Below, piece after piece: positions 47,966 to 61,560 of a DNA stretch of 64,000 nt. The position numbers and the translations under genes are program-made. The DNA is from Xestospongia muta (lineage: Eukaryota > Porifera > Demospongiae > Haplosclerida > Petrosiidae), in contig OY848931.1 of the NCBI GenBank assembly GCA_963693285.1, positions 3,195,644 through 3,259,643 of the forward strand, given 5' to 3'. Under the pieces are notes generated by a model. It was not told where the DNA came from and made no database searches. It saw nothing but the letters and a program-made list of their open reading frames with translations. Each line of letters starts with the position of its first letter. Positions within the stretch are counted from its first letter, which is position 1.

Positions 47966-50900
47966 TATCTAGACAGAATACACTTGCTCTGCAAACACTG
48001 CCCTCTTCATTGCAATACCCCTAACAATAAATTAACATACAGAATGAAGGGACGTTAAAATACACAATGTAACATACCTGGACAATACCAAGTACCAGTT
48101 CATTTAATTTAGAAGCTATTATACTCTCATCAGCATGACTCACCACCTAATGGAAATAATAAATGATAAATATATTAATTCTAATAATGGCTTTGTTCCT
48201 ATTGTTCATTACCTTGGAGATCAGTTTAAGAGCTCCCAGTGATATGAAGTATCTGCTCCTGAGACACCATGGGTGTTAAGATATCAAGTACACGTTGAGG
48301 AGGGAGAGCAACAGCTAAAGGACAGAAGAGATCTTCGGCAGCCTGACTCATATTGCAGTCAGTATCTTTAAAGGTCTCTAATGATTGTTTTGTCAATTGT
48401 TCTGGGAATTGAGTGATTCCAAGTGGACAAGCCTTTATGAGCTCACAAAGAACACACAGTGCCATTGTTCTTGCGAGCCCATCTGTGTCCTGGAAAGGGA
48501 TGTGGTTATAATGATGGCAGTACTACTCACCTGAAGACAATCAATAAACACAATTAAAGCCTCTGTGATACGATCTTTCCAATTGTTATTTTCATAAGCT
48601 TGTGCAAGAGAAAAGATAGTTTGAAGAGCTGTTGTACATAATTTGGGACTAGAAATGAAATACACTAAATTCAGATTTTCCAATATTTCACAAACTCACT
48701 TGCTGGCATTTTTAATTTCTTTAACAATAAAGTCACTTGATCTTGTGGTTCACCTAAAATATATACCATTAATTATCACCATTTATACATCATGTGACGT
48801 ACTATCTGAGTAAGATGATACAAAATCTATGTCAGGTAACGTTGAAATAAAGTGATCCAAATTAAAACCTTCACTTGAAGATGGTTGTGGCATGATAACA
48901 TTCTAAACATACCATTGGAGAATCTGATATTACTATTATGTGTAGTAGTTATTTGTGATAAACTACTTGTTCTGTAAAGGGAGTGATGTGATTCTGAAAT
49001 AAATGTATTGGTTCCAATGGACAGAGACTTTGAATGAGATCAAGAATAAGATTTTAACTGTGATATAGTAGTGCTTCTATGAAAGGAGTGATGTGATCCT
49101 GAAGTATCTATATCAGGTGAAATAGACCGAGGTTGAATTGTCTTAACATCTTCATAATGTATCAAATATCTCGATCATCTCTGAATTAGATATTGGGGAT
49201 GGTGAAAAGTTAGTATGTGAATGACTTGTATCAGGACTAATGCCACGAAGGGAAATCTTAAGTTGTCGTACTGTAATAGGTGTGGTAATTATATGAGGGA
49301 AGACTTTTCGTAACTTTACTTTAAAGGGTGTGGTTTCAGAATGATGATTTTCCTAATAGAGATGACGCAAATGCTATATTATTACATACAAATCTACATA
49401 CAAGATATAAACTGTACATGTATGTGATAAATGCTAACATACTAAACTTAAGACAGCTGCATTGGTGGAGCAGCTGGTCCTCTGTCTAACAGTCTTTTTT
49501 CATTGTTGAAATGTTTCTGAAAATAACGATCAAGAGTTAAATAATTTATCAGCTGTAGTAGGATAGTGATGATGAAAACCCTAAAATGCTCTATAATAAG
49601 ATAAGAATGACATAATTAACACAATAACGAATTAATTACCTTCTCATTTATTTCCTAACAGTAGGGTCAGCAACTTTAATTCCCTTTACGATTACTTCAT
49701 TTATAATTGACACTAGTTCAATTGATTCAGCACAACTTTTACAAGTTATTGGTGACTTAGTCGTTTGCTATCCTTGAATTAAAGGGTGAATTAACTGATG
49801 AGTAGGCCAATTCTAATGTGGACATTAAAAACAATCAATGAAAGTAGAATGTAACTGGAAATGTATCAATAACAAAAGAAAAATTCTTAAATCTTCCATT
49901 ACAAAGATTGTAGTACCTTTATTATAATCTTTGTACACACACTAGCTAAAGAAGCCATGACTTTAGCTGAATTAGGTAATAAAGCAACCAGATGTGGTAA
50001 GATTAGTTCAATAAATGTTGACAAATCAACTCTCAAATGGACTACCAAACAACTCATATTCACACAGGCTTCTTTTACTATTTGTGAACAGAGATCTTTC
50101 AATGCATCACTATTTACTAAAGGGTATATCCATGTTACATAATAGACCAAGGAAGACTTGATGGTCAGTAGCATCACATTGAATGACAGCTCTTAGTTCT
50201 TGAGTTCTGTAACATGATAATCCCAACTTGTTTCGCTTCCTAATAATTGACAAATGTTGTCTATTATCTTTTCTACATCACTCTGTGTGAATATTTGTGT
50301 GTTAGAATAAGTATACATATATATATATATATGTACCTATTTTTACAGATACTCACATTAACTTCAGGTACATTAGAAAAAGCCTTTTCAAATTGAGTTT
50401 CATCAACATATCCAGAGTCAGAGTTTGTAGCAGCTGAAGCACTGGCTTTTCATTTGGTTACTAATGAGGAATTGGGAGAAGCAGAGTCTTGAGTTCTTGC
50501 AGAGGAAAGACTAGTATTTGAAGAACGCAAGGAGACAGATTCAGTCTGAAAATGATATAAAATAGGAAAGACAAAAAGGGTAGCTTATTAGATTACATCA
50601 TAGATTGTGTAGACTAAGTACTTTATACAATCTACGGTAATATATTATTGACTGTTACAGTTGATACAGTAAGTGATCAGCATAACATACAAATGTGAAT
50701 TTATGTAAAAGTGAAAAAGATATTAATTCTAAAGATTTTCCCCAACCCATCACCATACAATTAATTTACTGGACAATTTCAGTTGTTTTAATAACTGCCT
50801 GCACTACTGATGTTCTTTTTTGTTTACAATACTTACTGGTCAGAAGATGTTGTTTAAATCTCTCCTTTAGCTGCATTATTATCATTATTAAAATATCTAT

Positions 50901-51750
50901 TGCTAATAGACTGACATACAATAACAAAACAGGAGTACTTAATGATAATTAAGCAGCTAGATATTATTGACAACAAGAGGTAACTGACTAATAATTATAT
51001 TATGTTAATTGCACCTGCACCACACTGCACACACGTCCAAAGCTAGGAGTGTCTTATCAAAAGTGTTGAAATCAGAAAGTAGCTTGTCCAAATTAATATC
51101 AATCATCGATAATACAAGTCTCTGTCGTGGGTGGAACTTTCTATTACAAGCTTTCTTACACAGAATCAACAAACTTGCTAAAAACCACATTTAAGATCAA
51201 ATTACAGATTCAGTCTGGGAACTGGAACCTGAAATGTGAGGCTGAGGTTTGTTTGTAAAGAGGATCAGTTTCAAGTAAAACATGATGAGTGAGTTTAACA
51301 TCTAAATAGCCATTTGTTACATCAAAATTTTTAAGTTATTGTACAGTTGAAAATACAACAGGAAGTGTATGTTGTACCATATCCAATACTCATACTGATG
51401 ACTAAATAAAGCAAGGACATGGTATATCAATGGACAGATGGATGAATGAATGGGTGTGCAGCTCACAGATGGATGGATTAAAGTATGGATTAAAGATAAA
51501 ATGGATGAGAGGACAATCACAAATTGACAGATGGGCAAATGGATACAATACCTTGGCTTGTAGTGAAGCAATAGGTCCTAAATGAGCTATAGTAGTTGGT
51601 AGTAAATTAGAGACTAATAATGATGATGAGAAAGTTTTAACAATCTCTGCAGTTCATCCATCACTGAGTACACACTCCAAAAGTCTAACTGTGTGATCTA
51701 ATAACATGGATGACATGCTGACACTTAGCTGGACAATATTTTAAGGACTT
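47966..51750 (-). pseudogene. CLASP: CLASP-like microtubule-associated protein, degenerate
   Basis: On the minus strand, in CLASP order. 51745-51560 is a TOG-like piece (LLDHTVRLLECVLSDG). 50545-50350 has NSDSGYVDETQFEKAFSNVPEV, the segment before TOG2. 50285-49899 is TOG2 (KDLCSQIVKEACVNM, LLPNSAKVMASL). 49800-49670 continues TOG2. 48900-48000 holds the C-terminal TOG (FIDCLQ, MALCVLCELIKACPLGITQF, QAAEDLFCPLAVALPPQRVL, EEGSVCRASVFCL). CLASPs stabilise microtubule plus ends. This copy is broken. In TOG2 the frame shifts twice within about 120 bp (near 50200 and 50115), stops interrupt other exons (for example near 50450), and the 3' end runs straight into the inverted repeat at 47965. Confidence 0.75.
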
Positions 51751-51821
51751 CCAGAAGGACTATAATATAATATGACATGAAATTATACAGTATACATGTA
51801 CATGTTATGTGATTATCACCT

Positions 51822-51990
51822 GACTTTGAATAAGGAATTTTGTATCTGGTCCATTTTCTGGATCAGGCTTAGGAACATCGATTGAATACAGAGTGAAAAC
51901 CACACACCCTGGTACTGAAGTAGTTATTTCTCCTTCAGAGCTGAAGATAAAGGAAGAGCCCACAAAATCAACTCGAGCTATGTAGATCAC
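51822..51990 (-). pseudogene. Unrecognised coding-like fragment
   Basis: An open minus-strand stretch reading ARVDFVGSSFIFSSEGEITT then VPGCVVFTLYSIDVPKPDPE. It is upstream of the CLASP pieces in the same direction and might be an upstream exon or a separate relic. I do not recognise it. Confidence 0.35.
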
Positions 51991-52762
51991 TTATGGTTCC
52001 AGTTTCAAGGGTTCTGGGATTGATCAAATGATTCTTCTTGTGATCCTATAGTTGTACCATCCTATAAAAGGTAACCATAGCAAAGATTAATGAAAGTTAT
52101 CCATAGTAACCATCATAACTATTTGTATTTTTTGTAATTACCATGTAAGAATAAATTAATAGCTGTCATGGCAACTATTGCTGAAGATTTTAGAGAGAGG
52201 GGGAGGAGTAAGTAAATGAACAAACTTGGTTGCTTATACATGTGCATGCATTTGTTATCCATAAAAGCACTAAATGGGATGAAATTCATTACTGGAGTAT
52301 ATTAGGATATTGTCTACTAATTAGGAACATTAAAACTGGTAATACCACTTACCATAACCTGTTTTGCAACTTGAACTCGTAGAGTTCAAGAAACAAGGCT
52401 AACAACAGAAAACAGCTGGAAAATTTAATAATTTCTCTTCAGTAGAAATTCCGCTTAAATAGAGTTAATAACATTGATTAGATTATTATGTCAATAACTA
52501 GGCTAAAGTAGTTTACTTTACTTTACTTTACTACTTTAGCTTGCGAGTAGGTCTGGGGACGAGACTAGTCAATAACAAGATTGCCGAGAAATACAGAAAG
52601 AATATTGATAGTTATTGATATTATACAAGTGAGTGCTAGCATGCTCGACAGTGGTGGTAGTCATATAACAACTTGCTATAAAGGTCAAGCAAAAACAAAC
52701 CGACAAATTTATTTCTCAAGGTAACTAAGAGGTCATCACAAACCATCTACCTCTTTATTTAG

Positions 52763-52990
52763 ACAAGAAATCTGGAGGACACTCAAAGCATAATTAGATA
52801 CGTTATTCCACCAGCAGTCACTGGTAGTGTAATTATTACACATGTTATGTCACCATCAACTATCAATTCATGCAATTTATAGATTAGAAATTCATGTTCA
52901 TTAAAGGTTAAACCATTATTTTTCAGTATGGATGTCCTCCATTATAACTTCACCCATACATTCTCTTTAAGTCAAAGTACAAGTTAAGTT
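52763..52990 (+). pseudogene. Unrecognised coding-like relic
   Basis: After a plausible acceptor (TTATTTAG) one frame runs about 75 codons with a single internal stop: TRNLEDTQSIIRYVIPPAVT, then LKVKPLFFSMDVLHYNFTHT. An upstream ATG frame (about 52639-52723, MLDSGGSHITTCYKGQ) ends at a GTAACT donor but in a different phase. It looks like a dead gene start. The family is unknown. Confidence 0.35.
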
Positions 52991-53579
52991 TATGAAAGGT
53001 ACATGTAGACATAGAGTTATACATAACCATTGAAAATGATTATGGCTTTTGGTAAGTAATCTATCTTATAAAATTGTCTTTATTAATACTCATAGGAGTG
53101 CTACAAGCACGTCTCTATAGTAGTGAAATAGAATGCACTCTAAACAAAGGCTTTAGAAATAATACAATGTTGTAGTAGTTCCTTACAACTCTTACATGTT
53201 ATGTTAATACCCACAGTCTTAGATGGTATATAGCATCAACACAATTTAGTTTACAAAACCAAACGTTAATAAGAATACAGGATACCATATCACTTTCTAT
53301 CAGAACTGCAAAGGGAATGTTTGTGTATTGATAGTGAAACTGAGAGAGATGTAGTGAATGCAAAAACTTTGCAGTAAGGATAAAACTATTACTTGTGTTT
53401 AATTCCTACATTTTTAGGCAACACTGACATCAATACATAGTGGATTATCTATCCTTGTCATCACACATTGATGCACTGTCTACAGGTAAAACAGATGCAA
53501 TATATTGTATCAAGGTAATGTTTTTTTCTGTAGGACACCCACATTATATCCAGTCTCTATCCAACTTAAACTTGATGCA
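52991..53579. other. Spacer without recognisable features
   Basis: AT-rich DNA between the relic and the right-hand repeats. No gene or repeat was recognised. Confidence 0.45.
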
Positions 53580-56153
53580 ATGAGGTTAGTTATTCAATGA
53601 ACTGATCATATCAATTGACAAAAAATTTAGACAGTTATAAGAGGCAATGAACATGCCATTGTATCATAACATAACAATGAAAAAAGTATTAATACTTGGG
53701 AATTGAAAATATTGTTTTATAATCATTATATAACAAGACATATTCATTTATCCTTTTATACAGATGCCAATAATGTTCTGAAGATACAAAAAATACATCC
53801 ACAAAAGTTTCATCACTACTGATTGCCAGTTTATATCAATACTACATCCCAGACATTATGGACAGTCCAAACAACAAAAAGCAGTTAAACCTAACAAATG
53901 AGCTACTGTATATTCTTATTACATTGATGCTCTCATCAAACAAATGTTTTGCCTTGCAGTGTACTGACTATAGAGGCATCATGTGATAGTATGTGTGAAC
54001 TATATATGTGTCAATTAAAGGATTGAATATTAAGTATAGATAATGTTCACCTTGATGCTTATATTATATTACTAGGTTCATTATGGAAAAGAATTACACA
54101 AAGGACATCATTGTATGTGAGAAAGAATATCTACACAATTTATTCCTAACAGTTAATACTGAAAAATGATAGAAATATACCCTGTGCTGCTGTCCAAGAC
54201 GTAATGATATACTTATCTCTATACAGCATATTCTTTCTCTGTTACTTTCTCTTGTCTCTCTCTCTCTCTCTCTCCTTTCATTTGCTACATCTGCTACATA
54301 GTTCTTTTCACAGTAACATTGCATTGAATGTAGAGAGTGCCACTTCTACTACTAACATCGGTGAAGTTCTCTCTGGCATGAAAGAGGTTGAGGGAGAGAA
54401 ACAACCTGCAAACTAGTGAGATATTTGACTGAAAGAGGGAACGTCTGAAAAGCAGATAGAGTGCAATACAAAGAGATAGATTCGATGTACAATACATGAT
54501 GACTGTCAGATTGATCGAGAGGTATATTTAGACATACATGTTACTATTGGACAGAATACTTAATACAGAAGTAAATGGACGCTGCATTTTTATATCCACA
54601 GGACACATTATCAGAATTAATGACTAACATATTTTCTGATGGTGAACTAAAGGTCTCCTTTAATGATACTATGAGCAATAATTTGAGTAATCGATCTAGT
54701 AAAACCTTCTGAGAATTTCATGATGAACATGTGGTAAGTCTCATTCTATTACTGTAACTTACAATAAAGTAATCAAAATATTTACGGCCTTTATTTATAT
54801 TGATAATCAGTTGACTCTAGAGTAAGAATAGATGAATAGATGGACAGATGTGTGGGTGGATTTATATTTTAAACAGAGGAATAGGTTTATAGATGATTGT
54901 ACAAAGAGTGAGGTATAGATAAGTAGTTAGTATTTCTATGTACTATCATATAGCAATGAATTGAACAGTTATCTCTCTGATGGACCTGACAAAAACAGCC
55001 TGAAAGAAGTTGATAAGGTAAAAAGTACAAGACTACTGTTTGCATTAAAATACCTCATTTTTGATATTATTAATGTGATATTTATATTTATTGTAAATAG
55101 TCATTTAGCTACCCTATATTGTGTAATATGGCTGGCTACTAGTCGTAATGGTTGGAAGACTCTCATAGTACCTGAAGATGATGAACAGTATAAAGTTGTA
55201 CATTTTGAGTTACATGGAGTTCAAAATAACATACAAGCTAGACAAGTTGAAATACTGGGTCAACCTGATAAACCTGCTCTTATCCCTGTCCAATTACTAC
55301 TATTCCTATGCAAAAAAATTGTGAAACTGAGGCATTTAGATCATTTATATTATTGACTTACAGTAAAAAAGAGAATTGATGTACTGTCATGTCATTCATT
55401 CATTCATCCATATCATTTTATTGACTATGCATGTATCCATTCAGGTATTTGGTAGTCTCCTCAATTCAAAGAAGGAAAAGAAGAAAAGACAGATTTTAAC
55501 TTTGAACAAACAGAAGAACCCTCTTCGATGGCCAATGTGCTCTTTAACGTTAGAACAAAAGCACTAAAAACATGAACTTGTTGCAATTAGGTTAGTTATT
55601 CAATGGACTGATCATAACAATTGACAAAACATTTAGACAGTTATAAGAGGCAATGAACATGCCATTGTATCATAACACAACAATGGAAAAACTATTAAGA
55701 CTTGGGAATTGAAAATATTGTTTTATAATGATTATACAACAAGACATATACATTTATCTTTTTACATAGATGCCATGAATGTTCTGAAGATACAAGAAGT
55801 ACATCCACAAATGTTTCATCACTACCTGTGATGTTTCGCCTTGTAGTATAGACTATAGAGGCATCATGTGATAGTATATATGAACCTTGTATGTATCAAT
55901 TGAAGGATTGAATAGTAAGTATAGATAATGTTCAACTTGATGCTTATGTTATATGACTAGGTTCAACATGGAGAAGAATTACACAAAGGACATCATTGCA
56001 TGTGAGAAAGAATGTTTACAAAATTTATTTCTAACATTTAACTTGTAGACATACTATAGTTAATATTGAAAAATGAGGCCAGTTATTATTATCTGCATTT
56101 ACCATGTGTTGCTGCCCAAGAGGTAATGATATCACTCAATTCTTTAGAGTATA

Positions 56154-56199
<46 letters not shown>

Positions 56200-57402
56200 A
56201 TTAATTTGTTTATCCAGTTATTCATTCATCTGCCATTCATTTATCTATTTGTTCATCCATCTATATACCCATTCATTGATCCGTTCACCAATTCATCTAT
56301 TCATTCATGCATTGGGTGGTTCCAACTAGATTGTTCTGTTGATCGTAATGCATCAGATCTTGAACTAAAGACAATAGATACTCTAGTCGTCAATTATAGT
56401 AAGTTCTCATGACCAAGTGGTATTTGTTGAAGACATAAATGTAAGATAGCGTCTTTGTTAAATGTAATGCAGCTCGTCCAAAAGCTGACGTAGCATAATC
56501 CTTTAATTGAACTTTAAGTACAGACTATATAAAGAGATAGGACATAATATAATATAATTTGAAGATCATAATTACACACTATACAAGAGATATCACATAA
56601 CTTTTAAAGAACCACATGCTATTTGGCCCTCAGTAGTAACCAGTATATAAAATGTACATCTACATATACATGTATAAGTACACATTCTAATGTTTTATAA
56701 TTTATCAAAAAATGATATCTTTGAATAGGTTAACTATCTTTATCACTACTTCTTGCTCAATAGACCCTTGTAGATGCCAACATTGACCTCTAACATGAGC
56801 CTCACCTACAATAGCTTTGGGATCTTTACTCACAGCAGTATCACCAGTGAGTTGCTAATGACATTATTGGACATACATGTAAAAGAGGTGGTTCCAATGT
56901 GTCCTTTTACATAGATGCCATGAATGTTCTGAAGATAAAGAAGTGAATCCACAAAAGTTTCATCACTACCTGATTACAAGTTTATATCAATACATTATGG
57001 ACAGTTCAAACAACAAAGAGCATTCAAACCTAACAAATGAGCTACTGTATATTCTTATTACATTGATGCTCTCATCAAACAAATGTTTTGGCTTGCAGTG
57101 TAGTGACTAAAGAGGCATCATGTGGTAGTATATGATCCATGTATGTACCAATTGAAGAGTTGAATACTAAGTATAGATAATGTAGTTCTATTTTATATGA
57201 CTAAGTTCATCTGGAGAAAAATTACACAAAGGACATCATTGTATGTGAGAAAGAATGTCTAGACAATTTATTCTTAACATTTAACTTGTAGACATATTAT
57301 AGTTAATATTGAAAAATGAGGGCAGTTATTATTGTGTGGATGTTCATGTACCTTGTGCTGCTGTCCAAGACGTAATGATATACTTAATTCTTTAAAGTAT
57401 AT

Positions 57403-57454
<52 letters not shown>

Positions 57455-58250
57455 TTGTTAGCTGTTGTTTCTATAGTTCAAGAAACGGCTCTCAAATATT
57501 GTTGTCTTTATTTCCAACTTTATTTCTACTTCAAAATGAAGTATTTGCATCATCAGTGAAGTTCTCTCTGGCATGGAAGAGGTTGAGGGTGAGAAAGAAC
57601 CTGGAAACAAGTTGTAAGATATTTGACTGAAAGAGGGAATGTCTGAAAAGCAGATAGAGTGCAATACATGATGACTGTCAGATTGATCGAGAGGTATATT
57701 TAGACATGCATGTTACTATTGGACAGAACACTTAATACAGAAGTAAATGGACACTGCATTTTTATATTCACAGGACGCATTAGCAGAGTTAATGATTAAC
57801 ATATTATCTGATGGTAACTCAAGGTCTCCTCTAATAATACTACAAGCAATAGTGTGAGTAATGTATCTAATAAAACCTTCTGAGAATTTCATGATGAACC
57901 ATGTGGTAAGTTTCATAAACGCATTCCTCTGTATAAAATATAAATCCATCTCTCTATCAATCTACTCACCCACACATCCATCAACTACACATCTGTCCAT
58001 CTATTTGTCCATTCTTACTCTAGAGTCAACTGATTATCAATATGAATAAAGGTCGCAAATATCTTGATTACTTTATCGTAAGTTACAGTTATAGAATATA
58101 GATGATTGTACAGAGAGTGAGGTATAGATAAGTAGTTAGTATTTCTACGTACTATCATATAGCAATGAATTGAACAGCTATCTCAATGATGGACCTGACA
58201 AGGACAGCCCGAAAGAAGTTGATAAGGTAAAAAATACAACACTATCTCTT
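53580..58250. repeat. Right arm of the inverted repeat plus direct copies
   Basis: 54050-57195 is the inverted partner of 44640-47965. Around it are direct copies. 53580-54050 repeats 55590-55960 (GGTTAGTTATTCAATG, then AGACAGTTATAAGAGGCAAT). 57180-58250 repeats about 54050-55020, as far as the codons GPDKDSPKEVDKV, and then diverges. The block was evidently duplicated directly and once inverted. CT microsatellites mark each copy. Apart from the MYCBP2 pieces listed separately I see no gene. Confidence 0.75.
54961..55356 (+). pseudogene. MYCBP2: MYCBP2/Highwire DOC-domain fragment
   Basis: Exon-like sequence (about 55106-55356) reads WLATSRNGWKTLIVPEDDEQ, VVHFELHGVQNNIQARQVEI and LGQPDKPALIPVQLLLFLC. 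An earlier short exon, LSDGPDKNSLKEVDK, ends at 55017 before a GT. The RQVEILG strand is typical of DOC/APC10 beta-sandwich domains. MYCBP2 has one, and MYCBP2 C-terminal pieces follow downstream on the same strand. The flanks are repeat DNA, so it is a remnant. The family assignment depends partly on that context. Confidence 0.55.
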
Positions 58251-59805
58251 TATATAGTCTGTACTTAAAGGTCAATTGAAGGATTATGCTAAGTCAGCTA
58301 TTGGACAAGTTGTATTACATTTAACAAAGATCAATGAAGGAGCTAGTAATGCAGATCCTGGAATGTATTCCCATGCTGTAAGTAATAGCTGATATGATAC
58401 ATACAGGTAACATCTTCCTCTCTTTCTCTCTTCTCACACAGACACACATATAGAGTCAGGCTAAGTTTAGCTGCTCTGTGTGTCATTGATGAAGAAGATA
58501 TTGTTGCTATCTCCTCAGGATAATGGCTAAGAGAATATAGCAAATCTCAATTGAGGATGCTTGAGAAAGAGAATTATTTATAACAATGTTATTCTTGTCC
58601 TTTTAGCCTCTAATGCGATAATCATGGTGATGGTCTATTAAAGTGGATCATCAAACCCTACTTGGCTATATCATTAGCTGAGTCTTGTACTTTGAATGGA
58701 ACGGTTGAATTCAAATACACTGTAGGAGGTAAGTAAACACAATTTAAATATTCATTGACAATTGCCATAGCAACATATATGTACATCCTAGAGAGCTCAC
58801 TTTATTATAGCAACTAATTGACATTAATTGATTGATAATTATCATAGCAAGAGTATCCATGACAACACTGACTATATTACAGTTTGAGGTAAAGGTGCCT
58901 ATAGGTCGGTAGTATTACCAGTAATCTGGTCTGTTATCTATTGGTAATGTTTGTGGTGATCTTGAGTGTCAAGTGAGAACTACGCCTGTCTGTGTGATAA
59001 GCTGCTGTCTCTTGGTGAACTCTGTTGTGGCATGAAAGGAGTGTCTATATAGCATGTCTTCATGGGTGTGGCACTCAAGGTAAGTCCACTGACTATTGAT
59101 TAAAGCAAGATGCTGACAATATGTGTACGATATTTTATACAGAGGGATGGTCACGTAATCCAGCTATCACATTTTGTCATTATCAGTGTTTTCATAATAC
59201 TCTCAGTAAGAAGTTATAAGGAGTCACTTCAGGTCTATGTTATGTTCCATTTTTGAGCTGCTAGGTAAGAGAGTAGCAGCTATCCATTTAGCTGTATGCA
59301 TTGATCTGTTTGTCTGTCGTCTATCCATTGTATCATCCCTGGTAGTTGATTCTGTATTCTAATTTTCACTATAAGAACAAATCCATAGCTTAGCCTCATC
59401 TCTCAGATGTTGTCACACCCCTGTTTGAGGTTTACGATGATGCGAAGAGGAACTGAGGAAGTGTCAGTTAGGTTTGAGGTATGGAGAACCAATCAAAATG
59501 CGACGCTATCATTTTCTCTCATCTAGTTCTATCAGAAACCATTTGGTTATGCCACGTGGGAAATGTGCCTACTATGTCTGTTACAAATGTAAGAAGGTAA
59601 GGCAATTCGTACATATATATGTCTTTCTCTCCAGTAGATTATCAACCATCTATGTATTCATTCATGTTTTCATTCACTCATCTTTCTACCTATTTTATCC
59701 ATCCATTAGACATGTTACTGTGGTGAAGCATACTGTGCTGCAGATGCTAGTGATGATTTTGATTCTTCTGAACTAATTTGTCCAACTTGTTTTAATACTG
59801 CATAA
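58250..59805 (+). pseudogene. MYCBP2: MYCBP2/Highwire C-terminal region, degenerate
   Basis: Pieces appear in the order of the MYCBP2 (PAM/Highwire) ubiquitin-ligase C-terminus. About 58255-58380 reads VLKGQLKDYAKSAIGQVVLH. About 58640-58730 (LLKWIIKPYLAISLAESCTL, then a GT donor) matches the segment before the C-terminal zinc region. About 58930-59080 is a Cys-rich piece with shifted frame. About 59165-59270 is a RING relic (FCHYQCFHNTLSKKL then an in-frame TAA at 59217). About 59406-59456 is PLFEVYDDAKRN then TGA. About 59548-59600 is CAYYVCYKCKK. About 59708-59803 is TCYCGEAYCAADASDD ... LICPTCFNTA then TAA. The breaks and lost RING residues show it is dead. It ends about 30 bp before rDNA spacer sequence. 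Confidence 0.7.
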
Positions 59806-59829
59806 TGTGTTATGTAGGAACCATTTTCA

Positions 59830-61560
59830 TTACTGTAAGAATAGAAGTGAGAATAGAAGTGAACGTAAGCAAGTCAAGGCTTTCATACATCTCACCAATG
59901 CGAGCGACCCCATTGTGTTCCCTTAACCAAAACACACACAATCCGGTGTGTACGTTCGGCCAAGGTAGGGTCACGGCTCTCGATACCTGAGTACCTTGCA
60001 TTTGACCACCAAAGCGAGTAAACCCATATCTTGGTCTCGATAATCAGAACACAACCGAGAATAGTTGGCCCAGCTTTTTACTTAGATGGAAGCGAGGCAC
60101 CTTCCTTCACCGTGTAGTGAGGGTCCAACGAGACGATCCATCCGAGGCGGAGGGAGGCTGACTTGCTTTCCCCGAGAAGCGAGGGTCCGACGGGGCGATC
60201 CATCTGAGGCGGAGGGAGGCCGACTGTCATTCCCCTAAAAGTGACGGCCGGGAAGTAGTGATAGTCCAACGAGGCGAACCTTCCGAGGCGAAGCGAGGCC
60301 GACTTTCCTTCCCTGGAAAGTGACGGCCGAATGGTCGATCCGTCTGAGACGAAGCGAGGCCGACTTCTCTTTCCATGAAAGTGAGGGCTAAAGGTTCGAT
60401 CCATCTGCGGCAAAGTGACAGCAGGGGTGAAAGTGTAGGGACCGACCCTCCTTCCCAGAAAGTGACAGCCAGAGGGTCGATCCATCTGAGGCAAAGGGAA
60501 GCCGACTCTCCTTCCCCTGAAAGTGACGGTTAAAGGGTCGATCCGTGTTAGCCGAAGCGAAGCCCACTTTCCTTCGCCGGGAAGCGAGGGTCAAGGATAC
60601 ACAGTCAAGGTTTTCGATACCTGAGGTCCTTGGGACAAAATCTTGATCGTGCATCTCACCAAGGCGAGCGACCCCATTGTGTCCCCTTAACCAAAGCACA
60701 AAATCTGGTATGTATGTTCGGCCGAAGTAGGTCACGGCTCTCGATACCTGAGTACCTTGCATTTGACCACCAAAGCGAGTAAACCCATATCTTGTTCTCA
60801 ATAAGCAAAACACAACCGGGAATAGTTGGTCCAGCTTTTTACTTAGATGGAAGTGAGGCAGACTTTGCTTCCCCGTGAAGTGAGGGTCCAACGAGGCGAA
60901 GCGAGTTCAAATGTCCTTCCCCAGAAAGTGACGGCCAAAGGGTCGATTCATCTGCGGCGGAGCGAGGCCGACTTTCCTTCCCTGAGAAGTGAGGGCCAAA
61001 GGGTCGGTCCATCTGAGACGGAGCGAGGCCGACCCTCCTTCCATTGGAAGTGATAGTCTAACGAGTCTATCTATCCGAGACAAAGCGAGGCCGACTTTCC
61101 TTCCCCTGAAAGTAACGGTTAAAGGATTGATTCATCTGAGGCGAGCGAGGCCGACCCTCCTTTTCATGAAAGTGAGGGCCAAAGGGTCGATCCATCTGAG
61201 ACGAAGCGAGGCCGACCCTCCTTCCATTGGAAGTGATAGTCTAACGAGTCGATCTATCCGAGGCAAAGCGAGGGCGACTTTCCTTCCCCTTTAAGTGACG
61301 GTTAAAGGAATGATCCATCTGAGGCGAGCGAAGCCGACCCTACTTTCCATGAAAGTGAGAGGGCCAAATGGGTCGATACATCTGAGACGAAGCGAGGCCG
61401 ACCCTCCTTCCATTGGAAGTGATAGTCTAACGAGTCGGTCTATCCGAGGCAAAGCGAGGTCGACTTTCCTTCCCCTGAAAGTGACGGTTAAAGGATTGAT
61501 CCATCTGAGGCGAGCGAGGCCGACCCTCCTTTCCATCGCGGTGAAGGTGTAGGGTCATCC
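59830..61560 (+). repeat. rDNA spacer with nested tandem repeats
   Basis: The base composition changes abruptly to GC-rich. Two levels of repetition are visible. A block of about 761 bp occurs twice (for example ACCTTGCATTTGACCACCAA near 59993 and 60754). From about 60080 on there are 60-65-bp subunits of the form GAGGCCGACTTTCCTTCCC ... GTCGATCCATCTGAG, arranged near 61010-61560 in a super-repeat of about 183-187 bp. Subunit repeats upstream of 18S are typical of the ribosomal intergenic spacer, where they often act as enhancers. Reading frames here are accidental. Confidence 0.85.

Noticed and set aside
47966..51750. An active CLASP gene with unusual splicing
   Set aside because: Two frameshifts within one conserved TOG2 stretch (near 50200 and 50115) have no splice sites to bypass them, and the 3' end is truncated.
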